The position numbers and the translations under genes are program-made. The notes under the pieces were generated by a model. It saw nothing but the letters and a program-made list of their open reading frames with translations, did no database searches and had not been told where the DNA came from. 64,000 nt of DNA from contig NZ_CP021646.1 of the NCBI RefSeq assembly GCF_002208135.1, positions 286,001-350,000 of the forward strand, written 5' to 3'. Of this stretch, positions 27,793 to 37,851 are shown in pieces; the first letter of the stretch is position 1, and every line of letters begins with the position of its first letter. This DNA comes from Pseudoalteromonas piscicida (GTDB lineage: Bacteria > Pseudomonadota > Gammaproteobacteria > Enterobacterales > Alteromonadaceae).

Positions 27793-28533
27793 ATGAGTGA
27801 TTTTAAGCAAATATTGACTCTGGACAGTGCAACTCAGCAGATGCTACTTGCTGATGCTAATGCCCTACTGAGTGATAAAACAGCCGAGCAGAGAGTGGCT
27901 TGGGCACTGGAGAATTTACCAGATACTCACTTTTTGTCTTCTAGTTTCGGTATTCAAGCTGCGGTTATGTTGCATCTTTTGACCCAGCAACAGCCTGATA
28001 TTCCAGTGGTGCTCACCGATACCGGTTATTTGTTTCCTGAAACGTATCAATTTATTGAATCGCTGTCAGAACGCTTAGCACTGAATCTAAAGATATACCG
28101 TGCTAAACAGAGCCCTGCTTGGCAAGAGGCGGTTTACGGTAAGTTATGGGAGCAAGGCGAAGAGGGGATTAAAAAGTACAATACGCTAAACAAAGTCGAG
28201 CCTATGACGCGAGCATTACGCGAGCTTAACGCTGGTACTTGGTTCAGTGGCTTACGTCGCCAACAGTCTTCAACGCGTTCTGATAAGCCAATCGTTGAAT
28301 TGAGTCGTGGAACGGTCAAGTTTTACCCTATTATTGACTGGCATAATCGTGATGTGTATCAATATCTTACTAAGTTTGATTTACCTTATCATCCGCTCTG
28401 GGAGCAAGGCTATGTCTCTATGGGAGATGTTCACACCACCCGTAAGCTAGAACCAGGCATGACAGAGGAAGAAACACGATTCTTCGGACTGAATCGCGAG
28501 TGTGGGTTGCATATTGATGGTGATGGCATTTAA
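27793..28533 (+). CDS. cysH: Phosphoadenosine phosphosulfate reductase CysH
   Basis: About 246 residues. It reduces PAPS to sulfite with thioredoxin. [14 protein letters not shown] is the modified P-loop. [12 protein letters not shown] and [10 protein letters not shown] follow. The C-terminal ECGLH contains the catalytic Cys. There is no 4Fe-4S CC pair, so it is the PAPS (not APS) type, consistent with cysC at 39562. The start ATG at 27793 (MSDFKQIL) is preferred over an in-frame TTG at 27781, because GATGAGAAA gives it an RBS-like context. Last gene of cysJIH. Confidence 0.95.
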   Translation: MSDFKQILTLDSATQQMLLADANALLSDKTAEQRVAWALENLPDTHFLSSSFGIQAAVMLHLLTQQQPDIPVVLTDTGYLFPETYQFIESLSERLALNLKIYRAKQSPAWQEAVYGKLWEQGEEGIKKYNTLNKVEPMTRALRELNAGTWFSGLRRQQSSTRSDKPIVELSRGTVKFYPIIDWHNRDVYQYLTKFDLPYHPLWEQGYVSMGDVHTTRKLEPGMTEEETRFFGLNRECGLHIDGDGI

Positions 28534-28642
28534 CTTTTCAGCATATATATAGCAGATTGAGTGTGGCTGGTTTATTGACTTGGAAATTCTCAGCGATCGG
28601 TCATACTTAGTCTATTATTTGTTCAAGGTCTTGGAGGTGGCT

Positions 28643-29404
28643 TTGATCTACTTTCCCAAGACGATGTTATTATTGCTACTTAGTTGTACTCTGCCTTTTG
28701 CCGGCCACGCTAAAACAACGGAAGAAAGCAAAACGTTTATCAACTTTGCAGTGCAGTATTATCCTCCCTTTATTATCGAACATGCCCAAGAGCAAGGCGT
28801 GCTCATTGATATTTTCGAGCTGTTTGCGGCGCAATATCATTACCAAACAAATTACCCTGTTTATCCGGAAAAACGATCGTCTGTAGAAATCGAACGAGGG
28901 AATGTCGATGTACGGATGGAGTCTGAACATTGGTATCGTGGCACAATGCAAATGTGTTGGAGTGAGCCAATTTACACAGTTGAAGATGTTTTTGTCACGC
29001 ACAAGCAAGCCAAGCAATTTGATGTGGAAGGCCTAAATAAACATTTATTTTTAGGTCGATTTGGCTATACCTACCCCCAGTTAGAGCCGTATTTTGATAG
29101 TAACTTACTGCAGCGCAAAGATTATTATTCAGAATTTGATATCTTGTCTGTGCTTGCGGGTGGAAACGACAAGGGCCTCGCTTTTTCTATTGTTGGCGAA
29201 CCAACACTACGTTGGTATCAGCTGAAATACCCAGTACTAAAAAGTATGGTCAGCGTACGCGGTGTGTCGGATGTCGCGCCGTTGCAATTGCAATTTGGGC
29301 GTACTCAAAGAGCAAAAAAGTTGTGTGAGGACTTTAACCACTTTTATGCCGACTTTAAAAAAACGGAGCAATTTAAACAGATACTGTTAAAGTATGGGCT
29401 CTAA
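28643..29404 (+). CDS. Periplasmic substrate-binding protein (SBP_bac_3-like)
   Basis: About 254 residues with an N-terminal signal sequence (TMLLLLLSCTLPFAGHA). The mature part fits the type 2 periplasmic binding fold: INFAVQYYPPFIIE, GVLIDIFELFAAQ, VEIERGNVDVRME. Single Cys residues only. I favour the TTG at 28643 with GGAGG five bases upstream; ATG at 28664 is the alternative. Many such solitary proteins in Alteromonadales are not tied to ABC transporter genes, and none is adjacent here. Ligand unknown. It overlaps the following gene's ORF but ends before its preferred start. Confidence 0.7.
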   Translation: MIYFPKTMLLLLLSCTLPFAGHAKTTEESKTFINFAVQYYPPFIIEHAQEQGVLIDIFELFAAQYHYQTNYPVYPEKRSSVEIERGNVDVRMESEHWYRGTMQMCWSEPIYTVEDVFVTHKQAKQFDVEGLNKHLFLGRFGYTYPQLEPYFDSNLLQRKDYYSEFDILSVLAGGNDKGLAFSIVGEPTLRWYQLKYPVLKSMVSVRGVSDVAPLQLQFGRTQRAKKLCEDFNHFYADFKKTEQFKQILLKYGL

Positions 29405-29417
29405 GGAAAGTCAGAGT

Positions 29418-29957
29418 ATGAAGATGAAAGCCGCAAGTTACTTAATGATTATGATAATGCTGGTGGCGTTAGCCAGTTTATTTGTTTTGAAGCGTCCCGA
29501 TGGGAAGCCATGGTTAAATATAAGCTCATTAACCAACACGATTGAACAGCAGGTTACAGAATTAACCCATCAAGGCGTGACTGCGCTTGAGAAAGTGAAA
29601 ACACAAACTAAAGAGCTTGTGAGTGATGATATTCAGCAACCCGTGCCTGAGGTACAAGTATATCGTTGGCAAGATGCGAAAGGTCAGTGGCATTACTCAG
29701 ATAAACCCAATCCAAACGGTGAGTCGCAGCACTATCAGCTAGATGAGCGCAACATTACCGTGATAGCGGCCGAAGACACGAGCATTCTGAATAAACAGCC
29801 AGAGCAGGTCGCAAGTAAAGAAACCGCCTCGTCATTACCCACTGCATTAAATCCAAAAGCGGTGAAGCAGGTGCTGGAGGATGCGAAAAACATCCAGCAG
29901 TTGATGGATGATAGAACGAAAAAGCTCGAAAAGGCGCTGGAGGAAAACCAGCGTTAA
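29418..29957 (+). CDS. DUF4124 domain-containing membrane-anchored protein
   Basis: About 179 residues. The start ATG at 29418 (MKMKAASYLMIMIMLV) has an AAGGAAAG purine run about 15 bases upstream. One N-terminal membrane helix (about 5-24) leads to a periplasmic region with a DUF4124 motif, YRWQDAKGQWHYSDKPNP (about 80-97), and a C-terminal coiled stretch. DUF4124 is of unknown function, usually in envelope proteins. It is just past the binding-protein gene and convergent with the oxidase gene (3' ends overlap by 4 bp). Confidence 0.75.
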   Translation: MKMKAASYLMIMIMLVALASLFVLKRPDGKPWLNISSLTNTIEQQVTELTHQGVTALEKVKTQTKELVSDDIQQPVPEVQVYRWQDAKGQWHYSDKPNPNGESQHYQLDERNITVIAAEDTSILNKQPEQVASKETASSLPTALNPKAVKQVLEDAKNIQQLMDDRTKKLEKALEENQR

Positions 29958-31039
29958 AGGCGCTGTTCAATATATTCCGCAATGGCGAGACTTGCCGTAA
30001 GCCCCGGTGATTCAATCGCCATTAGATTAACAAAGCCTGATATTCCATGCGTTGTCTCGAATTGAATTTCAAAGTCGTTTTGTTGATTTTTGCTTAATTT
30101 AGGTCTTATCCCTGTGTAATCCGGTGTGAGCCTACTCTCATCCAGTGTCGGCCAGTAACGCTTGATTGCTGCGACAAAGTGCGCCTTTTGAGAGTCGTCA
30201 AATTGATAATCAATCTTTTCGATATACTCGGTATCAGGGCCAAACTTGAGTTGCCCAGCTAAATCTAATGTCGCGTGCACGCCCAACCCGTGCGTGTTGG
30301 GTAGAGGGTAGATGAGCTGTTGAAAAGGATGTTTACCCTGGTAGCGATAGTAACGGCCACGACAATAGTAGGCTGTAGTTTTGTCACTATCATCTGCAAT
30401 TTTATTGAGTACATCTGGAGCGTTCAGCCCAGCGCAGTTTATTAGCTGACTACAACCCATCTCGAACTGCTCGTTATCGCAGCGCATTGTAACGATAAAA
30501 TCATTACCTAACCGTTCGGCTCGAATAAACTCACTTTGCGTTGCGACAATACCTCCATTACGTTCAATCTCAGCGATGAGTGACAGTATAAATTGGTGGC
30601 TGTCTAGAATACCGGTGGAGGGAGAGAATAGTGCGCTATGTATTTTCAAATAGCTGAGCTGTTGCTTGATTGTCTTGGGTGAAGCAAAGTCAATATCCGT
30701 GACAGAGTTGGCATGGGCACGCGTCTTAATTTGTTCTAGGTTTTGCGCTTCCTCTTCGTTTGTCGCAACAATGAATTTACCAAGTTGCTGAAAAGGAATG
30801 TTTAGCTGCTCACAGTGCGTGTAAAGTAGTGCTTTCCCTCGAACGCATAACTGGTGCTTTAAGCTACCATGAGGGTAGTAAACCCCTGCATGGATCACTT
30901 CACTATTACGGCTACTTGCATGCTCACCAACACGAGATTCTTTATCGATAACAATAACACTGCGGCGATGGCTGAGTTTTGCTGCTATCGCTAAGCCTAC
31001 AACGCCAGCGCCAATAATTAGGGTGTCGACCTTTTCCAC
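29954..31039 (-). CDS. FAD-dependent oxidoreductase, L-2-hydroxyglutarate oxidase (LhgO) type
   Basis: 361 residues of the DAO family. The FAD Rossmann motif DTLIIGAGVVGLAIAAKL is at 5-22, then the SSRNSEVIHAGVYY substrate-site loop, characteristic of LhgO/L2HGDH, and GRYYRYQG. The C-terminal GIRPKLS, with the FAD-contacting ...ESPGLTASLAIAEYI end, is also typical. E. coli LhgO oxidises L-2-hydroxyglutarate to 2-oxoglutarate and feeds the quinone pool; whether this paralog does so is inferred. It is the only gene of its kind here, so no operon clues. Confidence 0.8.
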   Translation of the reverse strand: MEKVDTLIIGAGVVGLAIAAKLSHRRSVIVIDKESRVGEHASSRNSEVIHAGVYYPHGSLKHQLCVRGKALLYTHCEQLNIPFQQLGKFIVATNEEEAQNLEQIKTRAHANSVTDIDFASPKTIKQQLSYLKIHSALFSPSTGILDSHQFILSLIAEIERNGGIVATQSEFIRAERLGNDFIVTMRCDNEQFEMGCSQLINCAGLNAPDVLNKIADDSDKTTAYYCRGRYYRYQGKHPFQQLIYPLPNTHGLGVHATLDLAGQLKFGPDTEYIEKIDYQFDDSQKAHFVAAIKRYWPTLDESRLTPDYTGIRPKLSKNQQNDFEIQFETTHGISGFVNLMAIESPGLTASLAIAEYIEQRL

Positions 31040-31124
31040 AAATTGAGTACCTTAATAAACATAGAAACTCAGGGTGCAGTAAAACCAACCCAATATCAAG
31101 CTCGTATGCTTTAGTGGTATAGCC

Positions 31125-31337
31125 TCATTGCTCCCGGCGCATCAGCAGAATAGTCAGGTATATTTTAGTCGGTAGAGAGCAAATGAGGCCGATCGCGACA
31201 CAGCTTGCACCAATAATAAAGCCGCTCGGGCCAAGATCATTCAGCCATTCGGTCGTTAATATGGTGTGGCCAGTGAAAATTAAAATCAATCCAGTCACGA
31301 TGAGTGTATGTAGAGGCCAAAGCGGTTGAGTTGACAT
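31125..31337 (-). CDS. Small hypothetical membrane protein
   Basis: 70 residues with two hydrophobic segments, about 9-28 (LIVTGLILIFTGHTIL) and 37-60 (GFIIGASCVAIGLICSL). The C-terminus is basic (LLMRREQ). No family recognised. It lies between lhgO-type and thioesterase genes on the same strand, with independent spacing (86 bp and 77 bp). Confidence 0.5.
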   Translation of the reverse strand: MSTQPLWPLHTLIVTGLILIFTGHTILTTEWLNDLGPSGFIIGASCVAIGLICSLPTKIYLTILLMRREQ

Positions 31338-31414
31338 ATATTCATCTCACTATTCTTTGTATTGCAATAATAATGAGGTGGATGTGATATCTTGTCGTTG
31401 TGATAGATCAAGTT

Positions 31415-31852
31415 TTAGCGTGATACTACGGCGGCGGTCATTCTAGAAATGCAGCACAGTTCATTGCGACTGTTAGTGATGCGGATCTCCCATACAGATG
31501 AACGTTTTCCGAGGTGCACAGGCTTCGCAATGGCTGTGAGCATGCCAGTTCTTGATGCTTTTAAGTGATTCGCATTGATCTCTTGTCCTACACAGTAGAA
31601 TTGTTCGGTATCTACAACAAAGTTTGCTGCATAGCTCGCAACGGTTTCCGCTAAAGCAACGTTTGCGCCGCCATGGACCATACCCAAAGGGTTGTGGTGC
31701 TCTGGAATGGCAGGCATAGTCGCAACCAAGTAGTCGTCACCCACCTCGCTGATCTCTATTCCTAACGTTTTCATGAGTGTGCCTTTACCTGTCATACCAT
31801 CTTCTAGTTTTTTGCATGATTCTAAATTTACGGGTTTGAACCAGATTGCCAT
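31415..31852 (-). CDS. PaaI/YdiI-type hotdog thioesterase
   Basis: 145 residues, single hotdog fold. HNPLGMVHGGANVALAETVASYAA is the long central helix region with the conserved HGG and catalytic acidic residue of YdiI (MenI)/EntH-like acyl-CoA thioesterases. C-terminal strands LKASRTGMLTAIAKPVHLGKRSSVWEIRI complete the fold. Probably hydrolyses aryl- or acyl-CoA thioesters; DHNA-CoA thioesterase (menaquinone) is one option. Transcribed divergently from the barrel protein gene. Confidence 0.8.
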   Translation of the reverse strand: MAIWFKPVNLESCKKLEDGMTGKGTLMKTLGIEISEVGDDYLVATMPAIPEHHNPLGMVHGGANVALAETVASYAANFVVDTEQFYCVGQEINANHLKASRTGMLTAIAKPVHLGKRSSVWEIRITNSRNELCCISRMTAAVVSR

Positions 31853-31947
31853 GTTTGTCTCTCTTTTGACTACATACGCTTACATTTTTTTACTATGGCG
31901 ATTTTTTTTCATAGTTACAATCATTGCATCAATATTAAGGGGAAAGT

Positions 31948-32709
31948 ATGAAGATATTATCACTGGTTGGGCTGCTAATTTATTCAGGTGTCAGCATGGC
32001 AAGTTCACATGAAATAAGTGCGGGCTTTGGTGAGTTCTTAGAAATTGAAGATGGGTTCTTAGGCGTTCAGTATCGACACTATCTTGCTGAGTTGAAGAAT
32101 GATGGTACACCCTATGGTTTGCAAGGATACCTGCAAAAGCGTAACAATTTCTCTGTAGGCGGCTTTAAAAATAATGATTGGCATCTCTACCAAGCTGATG
32201 CTGAGTTCTTTATTGGGCGAGATTGGCGAGTTGCCGTTGATGTAACCCAATTTAAAGATGACTCCGCACTTTTTACTGCAACGCGAGACACAATAGCGCT
32301 GGTACAAGTGGGGCGTTTTGTCAGTGAGAATATGCAACTTGGTGTTACGCTCATCGGTGAACGTTCAGAATTTGATAACTACGGAATGAACGAGCAAGAA
32401 ACTGAAACGGCTATCGCACCATTTTTTCGCTATACGGAGATTGATAACGGTGTCGGCTGGGATGTAAAAATGCAAAAGGTGGCAGCCGATATCGACTTTT
32501 GGCAGATCCATGCTGGTTACTATCTAGCAAAAGATTGGCAGGTATCTGTATCAGCACGATTGCGTGAGGATGACTTTGACCAATCAGTTGTGGAATTACA
32601 AACTGATTATTGGTTTAGTGCACAATCGGCAGTGAAGTTTGGAATAGGCAGTGCGCTTGATGATGATGGCATCAATACCATTACGCTGATTTACACCAGA
32701 AGATTTTAA
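31948..32709 (+). CDS. Putative outer membrane beta-barrel protein
   Basis: 253 residues. The signal peptide ends near SMAS-S (about 20). The mature part alternates hydrophobic and polar residues in many short strands rich in aromatic residues (GVQYRHYL, WHLYQADAEFFIG, WDVKMQKVAADIDFW). It ends RRF, a C-terminal Phe typical of BamA-recognised barrels. No specific family recognised. Monocistronic; a shared terminator follows. Confidence 0.6.
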   Translation: MKILSLVGLLIYSGVSMASSHEISAGFGEFLEIEDGFLGVQYRHYLAELKNDGTPYGLQGYLQKRNNFSVGGFKNNDWHLYQADAEFFIGRDWRVAVDVTQFKDDSALFTATRDTIALVQVGRFVSENMQLGVTLIGERSEFDNYGMNEQETETAIAPFFRYTEIDNGVGWDVKMQKVAADIDFWQIHAGYYLAKDWQVSVSARLREDDFDQSVVELQTDYWFSAQSAVKFGIGSALDDDGINTITLIYTRRF

Positions 32710-32733
32710 AAAAGACGGCAGTTGCCGTCTTTT
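32708..32733. terminator. Bidirectional terminator between the barrel gene and acnA
   Basis: 11-bp stem AAAAGACGGCA/TGCCGTCTTTT with a GT loop. A-run and T-run flanks serve both convergent genes. Confidence 0.85.
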
Positions 32734-32758
32734 CCATTATGGTATTGCCAAACGTGGG

Positions 32759-35494
32759 CTATAACATTTGCCTTAATACGTACTGTAAAATCCCGCCATG
32801 TTGGTAGTACTCCCACTCTTTGGGGGTATCAATCCGAATATCCGCCGAAAACTTGATTTCTTTGCCATCCGCATTCGTTGCCGTGACTATCACCTCGGTT
32901 GATGTGTCGTATATTCCTTCAATTTCAAATTCTTCTTCACCCGTTAATTCCAGCTCTTCGTGACCGTCACCCGGCTTAAATTGCAGTGGTAACACGCCCA
33001 TACCGATGAGATTAGAGCGGTGAATTCGCTCGTAGCTTTTAGCAAGCACAGCCTTAATGCCTAACAACAAAGACCCTTTGGCTGCCCAATCTCGTGATGA
33101 ACCTGTGCCGTATTCACTACCCGCGAGTACAACGAGTGGGGTATTACGCTGCTGGTAATGCTCTGCAGCATCGAAAATACTCATAAGTTCGCCCTCAGGC
33201 AATAGACGAGTTATGCCACCTTCAGTACCTGGAGCCAACTGATTGCGTAGTCGTACATTTGCAAATGTACCTCTCATCATCACTTCGTGGTTGCCACGAC
33301 GCGAACCATAAGAGTTAAAGTCAGCTTGCTTCACTCCTTGCTCTTGTAGGTATTCTCCAGCTGGTGCTGAAGCTTTAATATTACCTGCTGGAGAAATATG
33401 GTCAGTCGTCACTGAATCGCCTAGTTTAGCGAGGCAGCGTGCGCCTTTGATACTTGGGATCCCCGGAGGCTCTTTACTCATATCATCGAAGAAAGGTGCT
33501 TTGCGAATATAAGTAGAGCTATCTTGCCAATCATAGCGCTCACTCTGATTTACCGCAATTTGTTGCCAGTGTTGGTCGCCTCGGTAAACGTCTGCATAGT
33601 TCTTCTCAAACATGGCTTGTGTTACTGTCTGAGACACAAGTTCACTGACTTCAGAGACCGATGGCCAAATGTCTTTTAAGAACACATCCTGTCCATCATC
33701 GGTTTGACACAATGGCTCATTGTACACATCGATATCAGTGCGACCCGCCAGTGCATACGCAACAACAAGTGGCGGCGAGGCGAGGAAGTTCATTTTTACA
33801 TCTTGATGGATCCGTCCCTCAAAGTTGCGGTTTCCTGATAAGATGGAACTGACAACCAGCTGGTGTTTAACGATGGCCTCGTTAATTTCTTTTGGTAAAG
33901 GACCTGAGTTGCCGATACACGTCGTACAGCCATATCCCACTAAATCAAAACCCAGCTCAGCAAGTGGTTCCAATAGGTCGGCTTGTTTTAGGTAATCAGT
34001 AACTACTTTTGAGCCTGGAGCCAATGAGGTTTTCACCCAAGGCTTAGGTTTTAAGCCGAGTGCCTTTGCTTTTTGTGCAACAAGGCCAGCGGCAAGAATA
34101 ACACTTGGATTCGAGGTGTTTGTACAACTTGTGATAGCGGCAATAACACAGGCGCCGTCGACCAATTCAAATTCTTGATCTTTAAATTTAACCTTACCAA
34201 CGCCAAGCGTTGCGGGCTCATCTTGATCAACTCGAGAAGTTCCGCCTTCACCAACGGTGCGCGCTTCATCTTGGTCAGACACGGCATTTTTTTCACTGCG
34301 CTCATGTTGGAATTCACCCAAATGGGCTTGAATTGTTTTACCTGCATCATCAAGTGGGATTCTATCTTGTGGGCGTTTTGGACCTGCAAGGCTTGGAACC
34401 ACTGTTGCCAAGTCTAGTGTCAGTACATCGGTGTAAAGTGGTTCATCTCCAGGCTCTCGCCACATACCTTGATGCTTGGCATAACCTTCAATTAATGCAA
34501 TTTTTTCTTCATCGCGATTGGTTAGTCGTAGATATTCTAAGGTTTCGTTATCAATGGGGAAAATACCGCAGGTTGCCCCATATTCAGGTGCCATGTTTGC
34601 AATGGTTGCACGATCGGCAAGTGGTAAGTCTGCTAAACCATCACCAAAGAATTCGACAAATTTACCCACTACGCCGTGTTCACGTAGCATTTGTGTCACG
34701 GTTAGCACCAGATCAGTTGCGGTTGTGCCTTCAGGCAACTGCCCTTCAAGTTTAAAGCCAACGACCTGAGGAATGAGTAGTGAAATTGGCTGACCAAGCA
34801 TAGCGGCCTCGGCTTCGATGCCGCCTACACCCCAACCTAAAATACCAAGGCCGTTGATCATTGTTGTATGAGAGTCCGTACCAACCAGCGTATCTGGATA
34901 GGCGAATGGCATACCGTCGATTTCTTTTTCGAATACGACACGTGCTAAATACTCTAGGTTAACTTGGTGTACGATCCCAGTTGCGGGTGGCACCACTTTT
35001 AGATTGTCAAACGCGCCTTGCCCCCAGCGCAAAAATTCATAGCGCTCTTTGTTGCGTTGGTACTCTAACTTAGCATTAAGATCAAAGGCGCCATCGTGGC
35101 CATATTCGTCTACTTGTACTGAGTGGTCTATGACCATTTCAGCGGGTGATAAAGGGTTGATTTTGTTGGGATCGCCGCCCAGTTTTGCCATGGCATCACG
35201 CATTGCTGCAAGGTCCACGATAGCTGGTACGCCTGTAAAATCTTGCATCACGACGCGCGCGGGCGTAAAAGCAACTTCTTTACTTGGTTTATCTTCCGGC
35301 TTCCAGTTGAGTAGGGCATCAATATCTTGTGCGGTGACGTTTTTGCCATCTTCATGGCGCAGTAAATTTTCTAATAAAATTTTAAGCGAAAACGGTAATC
35401 TTCTTGCTCTATCGCTTAAAGCTGGAAGTGAGTGAATATGGACCTGACGCTCGCCGACGGTAAGCTGAGTCAGGGTGTTATATGAATTATTCAT
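32759..35494 (-). CDS. acnA: Aconitate hydratase AcnA
   Basis: About 911 residues; isomerises citrate and isocitrate in the TCA cycle and can bind RNA when the cluster is lost. 4Fe-4S ligands are in [10 protein letters not shown] and [11 protein letters not shown]. Other conserved parts are [37 protein letters not shown] [13 protein letters not shown], and the [15 protein letters not shown] swivelling C-terminal domain. The ATG at 35494 (MNNSYNTL) has AAGGG just upstream; a longer in-frame start at 35563 lacks an RBS. An acidic insert around [20 protein letters not shown] makes it slightly longer than E. coli AcnA. The 268-bp upstream gap holds a possible half repeat. Confidence 0.95.
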   Translation of the reverse strand: MNNSYNTLTQLTVGERQVHIHSLPALSDRARRLPFSLKILLENLLRHEDGKNVTAQDIDALLNWKPEDKPSKEVAFTPARVVMQDFTGVPAIVDLAAMRDAMAKLGGDPNKINPLSPAEMVIDHSVQVDEYGHDGAFDLNAKLEYQRNKERYEFLRWGQGAFDNLKVVPPATGIVHQVNLEYLARVVFEKEIDGMPFAYPDTLVGTDSHTTMINGLGILGWGVGGIEAEAAMLGQPISLLIPQVVGFKLEGQLPEGTTATDLVLTVTQMLREHGVVGKFVEFFGDGLADLPLADRATIANMAPEYGATCGIFPIDNETLEYLRLTNRDEEKIALIEGYAKHQGMWREPGDEPLYTDVLTLDLATVVPSLAGPKRPQDRIPLDDAGKTIQAHLGEFQHERSEKNAVSDQDEARTVGEGGTSRVDQDEPATLGVGKVKFKDQEFELVDGACVIAAITSCTNTSNPSVILAAGLVAQKAKALGLKPKPWVKTSLAPGSKVVTDYLKQADLLEPLAELGFDLVGYGCTTCIGNSGPLPKEINEAIVKHQLVVSSILSGNRNFEGRIHQDVKMNFLASPPLVVAYALAGRTDIDVYNEPLCQTDDGQDVFLKDIWPSVSEVSELVSQTVTQAMFEKNYADVYRGDQHWQQIAVNQSERYDWQDSSTYIRKAPFFDDMSKEPPGIPSIKGARCLAKLGDSVTTDHISPAGNIKASAPAGEYLQEQGVKQADFNSYGSRRGNHEVMMRGTFANVRLRNQLAPGTEGGITRLLPEGELMSIFDAAEHYQQRNTPLVVLAGSEYGTGSSRDWAAKGSLLLGIKAVLAKSYERIHRSNLIGMGVLPLQFKPGDGHEELELTGEEEFEIEGIYDTSTEVIVTATNADGKEIKFSADIRIDTPKEWEYYQHGGILQYVLRQML

Positions 35495-35762
35495 GCTTGA
35501 CCCTTTCCTTATACCAACTGCACTTAAGATTTGCTCTATATAAGAGGGAAGTAGAGCATCCAATTAAATGAATTGGTTTTGTTCTAAAAATGCAAAACAA
35601 GGTGCATAGAATGTACCAGTTGCAGACTTGCCGTTTTTTTGTACTGCTATAGTCCTAGTGTTGATCGGACACTTTTTCAAGGGGGAAGTGCACTTTCGCG
35701 AGGCGTCGGTGCACTAAAAAGGTGAGCATTTTTGTAATTAAATACGTCAGCGTCTGGGATTG

Positions 35763-36131
35763 CTAGCCAAAGGAAATGGGTTTTCGGCCTGTATTTTTGT
35801 CCACTTGTGTGTAAGATTTTCCTGACTTTTGTCGTTTTTTCTTACTCGGCATTGGTGCCGTTTCGGCGCGTGGAGTGGCAACTGCTCGCGGTTGCGGCGT
35901 AGCATCAGGTGCTAAGGTTAAATGAAATTCATCACCATCAAAATGCAGAATATCGCCTGAATAAATCTTTTTACGTTTTTGCGTACATATTTCATCGTTG
36001 ACTGCTACATAACCTTCAGTGATCAATAACTTAGCATGTCCGCCAGTTTCTGCTAAGTCGAGCACTTTCAAAAGGTTACACAATTCTATCGGCTCTTCTT
36101 CGAGCTCAATTTCAATAAACCCATCTTGCAT
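35763..36131 (-). CDS. S4-domain RNA-binding protein (YbcJ-like) with basic tail
   Basis: 122 residues. The N-terminal two-thirds is a YbcJ/YaaA-type S4 domain (IELCNLLKVLDLAETGGHAKLLITEGYVAVND, then KRKKIYSGDILHFD). The C-terminal 40 residues are an Ala/Pro linker followed by a basic tail KKKRQKSGKSYTQVDKNTGRKP. E. coli YbcJ is only ~70 residues, so the tail is an addition. Likely binds structured RNA, perhaps rRNA or tRNA. Monocistronic; upstream is the divergent 36330 gene. Confidence 0.75.
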   Translation of the reverse strand: MQDGFIEIELEEEPIELCNLLKVLDLAETGGHAKLLITEGYVAVNDEICTQKRKKIYSGDILHFDGDEFHLTLAPDATPQPRAVATPRAETAPMPSKKKRQKSGKSYTQVDKNTGRKPISFG

Positions 36132-36329
36132 TTTTATAACCTCAACATGCCGTATTTACCTAACACAGCCAGTGTCTTATTGCCTTATACGACAGTATAT
36201 AAAATTACTACGGTGAATGACGAAACTTTTTCGTTAAATCCGGGGTCCTTAACATTATTGAAGCATTTGGTGTGTATCTTGCAGGCCGACCACGCGATTT
36301 GTTTTTATCAGTATTTTATGGAGGCAACG

Positions 36330-36599
36330 ATGGGTATTCGCACAGCATTAAGAAAAGAGCTTATGAACGTTGATAAGACTGATCTAATGACCGCGGATGA
36401 TGTACGTCACTATGTCAATGAGTCTCTCACGCAAGCCAAGGATAAGCTTTCTGTCATCTCTCGATTTAATGAGCATCATAGTCAGGTGCAAGCCGGGCTG
36501 CCAAGTCAGGAGCAGCACTTACGTCATCAACAGCATCGATTGTTTAAAGATATTCTCTACCCAAAAGCTTCTGTTGAAAATTGGTTGTCTAGGTGTTAA
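36330..36599 (+). CDS. Small hypothetical protein
   Basis: 89 residues starting at ATG 36330 (MGIRTALRKEL), with GGAGG six bases upstream; a longer ORF begins at 36126 but has no RBS and overlaps the divergent S4 gene. Helical and charged throughout: TADDVRHYVNESLTQAKDKL, then Gln/His-rich QEQHLRHQQHRLF. No signal peptide, no family recognised. Confidence 0.5.
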   Translation: MGIRTALRKELMNVDKTDLMTADDVRHYVNESLTQAKDKLSVISRFNEHHSQVQAGLPSQEQHLRHQQHRLFKDILYPKASVENWLSRC

Positions 36600-36683
36600 T
36601 TTGAAGTATTAATAAGACTGAGGTTGAAGTGTACTTCCCAGATTAGGTGCATTTCAAACCGAGGCGTAACACCAAGGATGACA

Positions 36684-37346
36684 ATGCAACGTATTTTCGC
36701 AATTGCTACTTTATTATTGAGTGGCTGTAGCACCCAAACCTTACATATCTTTGAATCCGGTCTCGATGAAGGTACTAGAGCTAACTTAGTTCAAGCGTTA
36801 GAAAAGCGAGATATTCATTATCGTTTTACCGAGCTTCCCGTACCGCAACAATATGAAAGCGCACAATTAAATATTCCACCGATGACTTCAGGCGACAAGT
36901 GGCTTAGGGATATCGAATATGTGGTGAAAAAGATTGGTTTTGATACGCTGACAATTTCAGAATTTAATATGGAAGGGCACCGTTATACACCGAATAACGC
37001 GGGGTTGTATCTGGTGCAAAACAGAGCAGTTCAAGCACTGCCAGATCTATTGTTTGCCCACCAATGCAAAGACGATTCTATCCAATTGCAGCTGAAACCC
37101 AATGGTCATTGGCAGCAGGTTGGCACTGAGTATCGGGGGCGTTGGACTTATGAAAGTAATTCTCTCACGCTCACATGGCGTGATAAACCCGAACAGCACC
37201 CCTACCAACAAGTGTATGCCGAGCGCGAACATACAGTGCAGACATTACAGGGGCCCAAGCCTGCAAAAACATTTATCCGCCAGCAGCTTTTCGATGGTCC
37301 CGTGCCGGTCTTTAACTGTGACTTACAAGTGATCTTTGCTGAGTGA
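36684..37346 (+). CDS. Hypothetical lipoprotein
   Basis: About 220 residues from the ATG at 36684 (MQRIFAIATLLLSGC), with AAGGA five bases upstream. The lipobox LLSGC puts the lipidated Cys at about residue 15. The mature part begins STQTLHIFESG, and SGDKWLRDIEYVVKKIGFDTLTI is a mixed alpha/beta segment. The C-terminal half is beta-rich with two Cys. No family recognised. Downstream lies a decayed GGDEF-EAL remnant. Confidence 0.6.
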   Translation: MQRIFAIATLLLSGCSTQTLHIFESGLDEGTRANLVQALEKRDIHYRFTELPVPQQYESAQLNIPPMTSGDKWLRDIEYVVKKIGFDTLTISEFNMEGHRYTPNNAGLYLVQNRAVQALPDLLFAHQCKDDSIQLQLKPNGHWQQVGTEYRGRWTYESNSLTLTWRDKPEQHPYQQVYAEREHTVQTLQGPKPAKTFIRQQLFDGPVPVFNCDLQVIFAE

Positions 37347-37403
37347 GTTAAGAACTCGCTGGGTTCGTGAGGCTTACTTCAGGCCGAACTTACTCGTTGC
37401 GTC

Positions 37404-37805
37404 GTGGGGATAAAAGTAGGAAAAATCGTGTGCGATGCTGAGAAATTACTACATGATGTCAATATTGTAATGTATGAGATGCAGAAGTGAGGCAAGAACA
37501 CCTATCATTCATTCACTAATGTCATTGCTAGAGAAGCTGGTCGAAAGATCCAGATTGAGCAAGTGCAGCAGGCAATATTAACGTCTCGTGAATTAAGTCT
37601 GAACCTGCAGCCGTCTATTGTCAAAAAGGGCAGATCCTAAATGGGTCTGAAGCCCTATTACGTTGTAATAGTTCTGCGCTCGGTGAGGTAAGCCCGCAGA
37701 ATTTATCCCTATCGCAGAACAATGCGCGTAGATTTCGGAGCTGACCATTGGGTATATCACCAGACATTGAGTGCTATTAACGAGGTTTGGATAACAAAGT
37801 CACCT
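37404..37805 (+). pseudogene. Decayed GGDEF-EAL protein remnant
   Basis: No ORF survives, but translation in pieces recovers a GGDEF C-terminus and EAL N-terminus. From 37404: VGIKVGKIV, then DAEKLLHDVNIVMYEMQK (compare DADxLLRxADxAMYxAK), a stop at 37488-37490, GKNTYHSFT, EQVQQAILTSRELSLNLQPSI (EAL domain opening), a -1 shift near 37628, GQILNGSEALLRCNSSALGEVSP (contains the EAL motif), another -1 shift near 37693, PAEFIPIAEQCA, then HWVYHQTLSAINEVW. The remnant keeps only the domain junction; both ends are lost. It fills most of the 562-bp gap between the lipoprotein and nat genes. Confidence 0.8.
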
Positions 37806-37851
37806 CTCATTACGTTATAAAAAGTAATGGCTGAAAAAGTAAAAATACCTA

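Noticed and set aside
34210..34755. Long antisense ORF inside acnA
   Set aside because: It is the shadow of a strongly conserved gene; the translated product is Leu/His-rich with no domain.
35514..35632. Another copy of the ATACCAATT-type repeat upstream of acnA
   Set aside because: It starts TTATACCAACTGCACTT, but no matching inverted right end is present, only a CCAGTTGCAG that does not pair properly, so I cannot delimit it.
36126..36329. Upstream extension of the 36330 gene
   Set aside because: It overlaps the divergent S4 gene and has no RBS; the ATG at 36330 has GGAGG.
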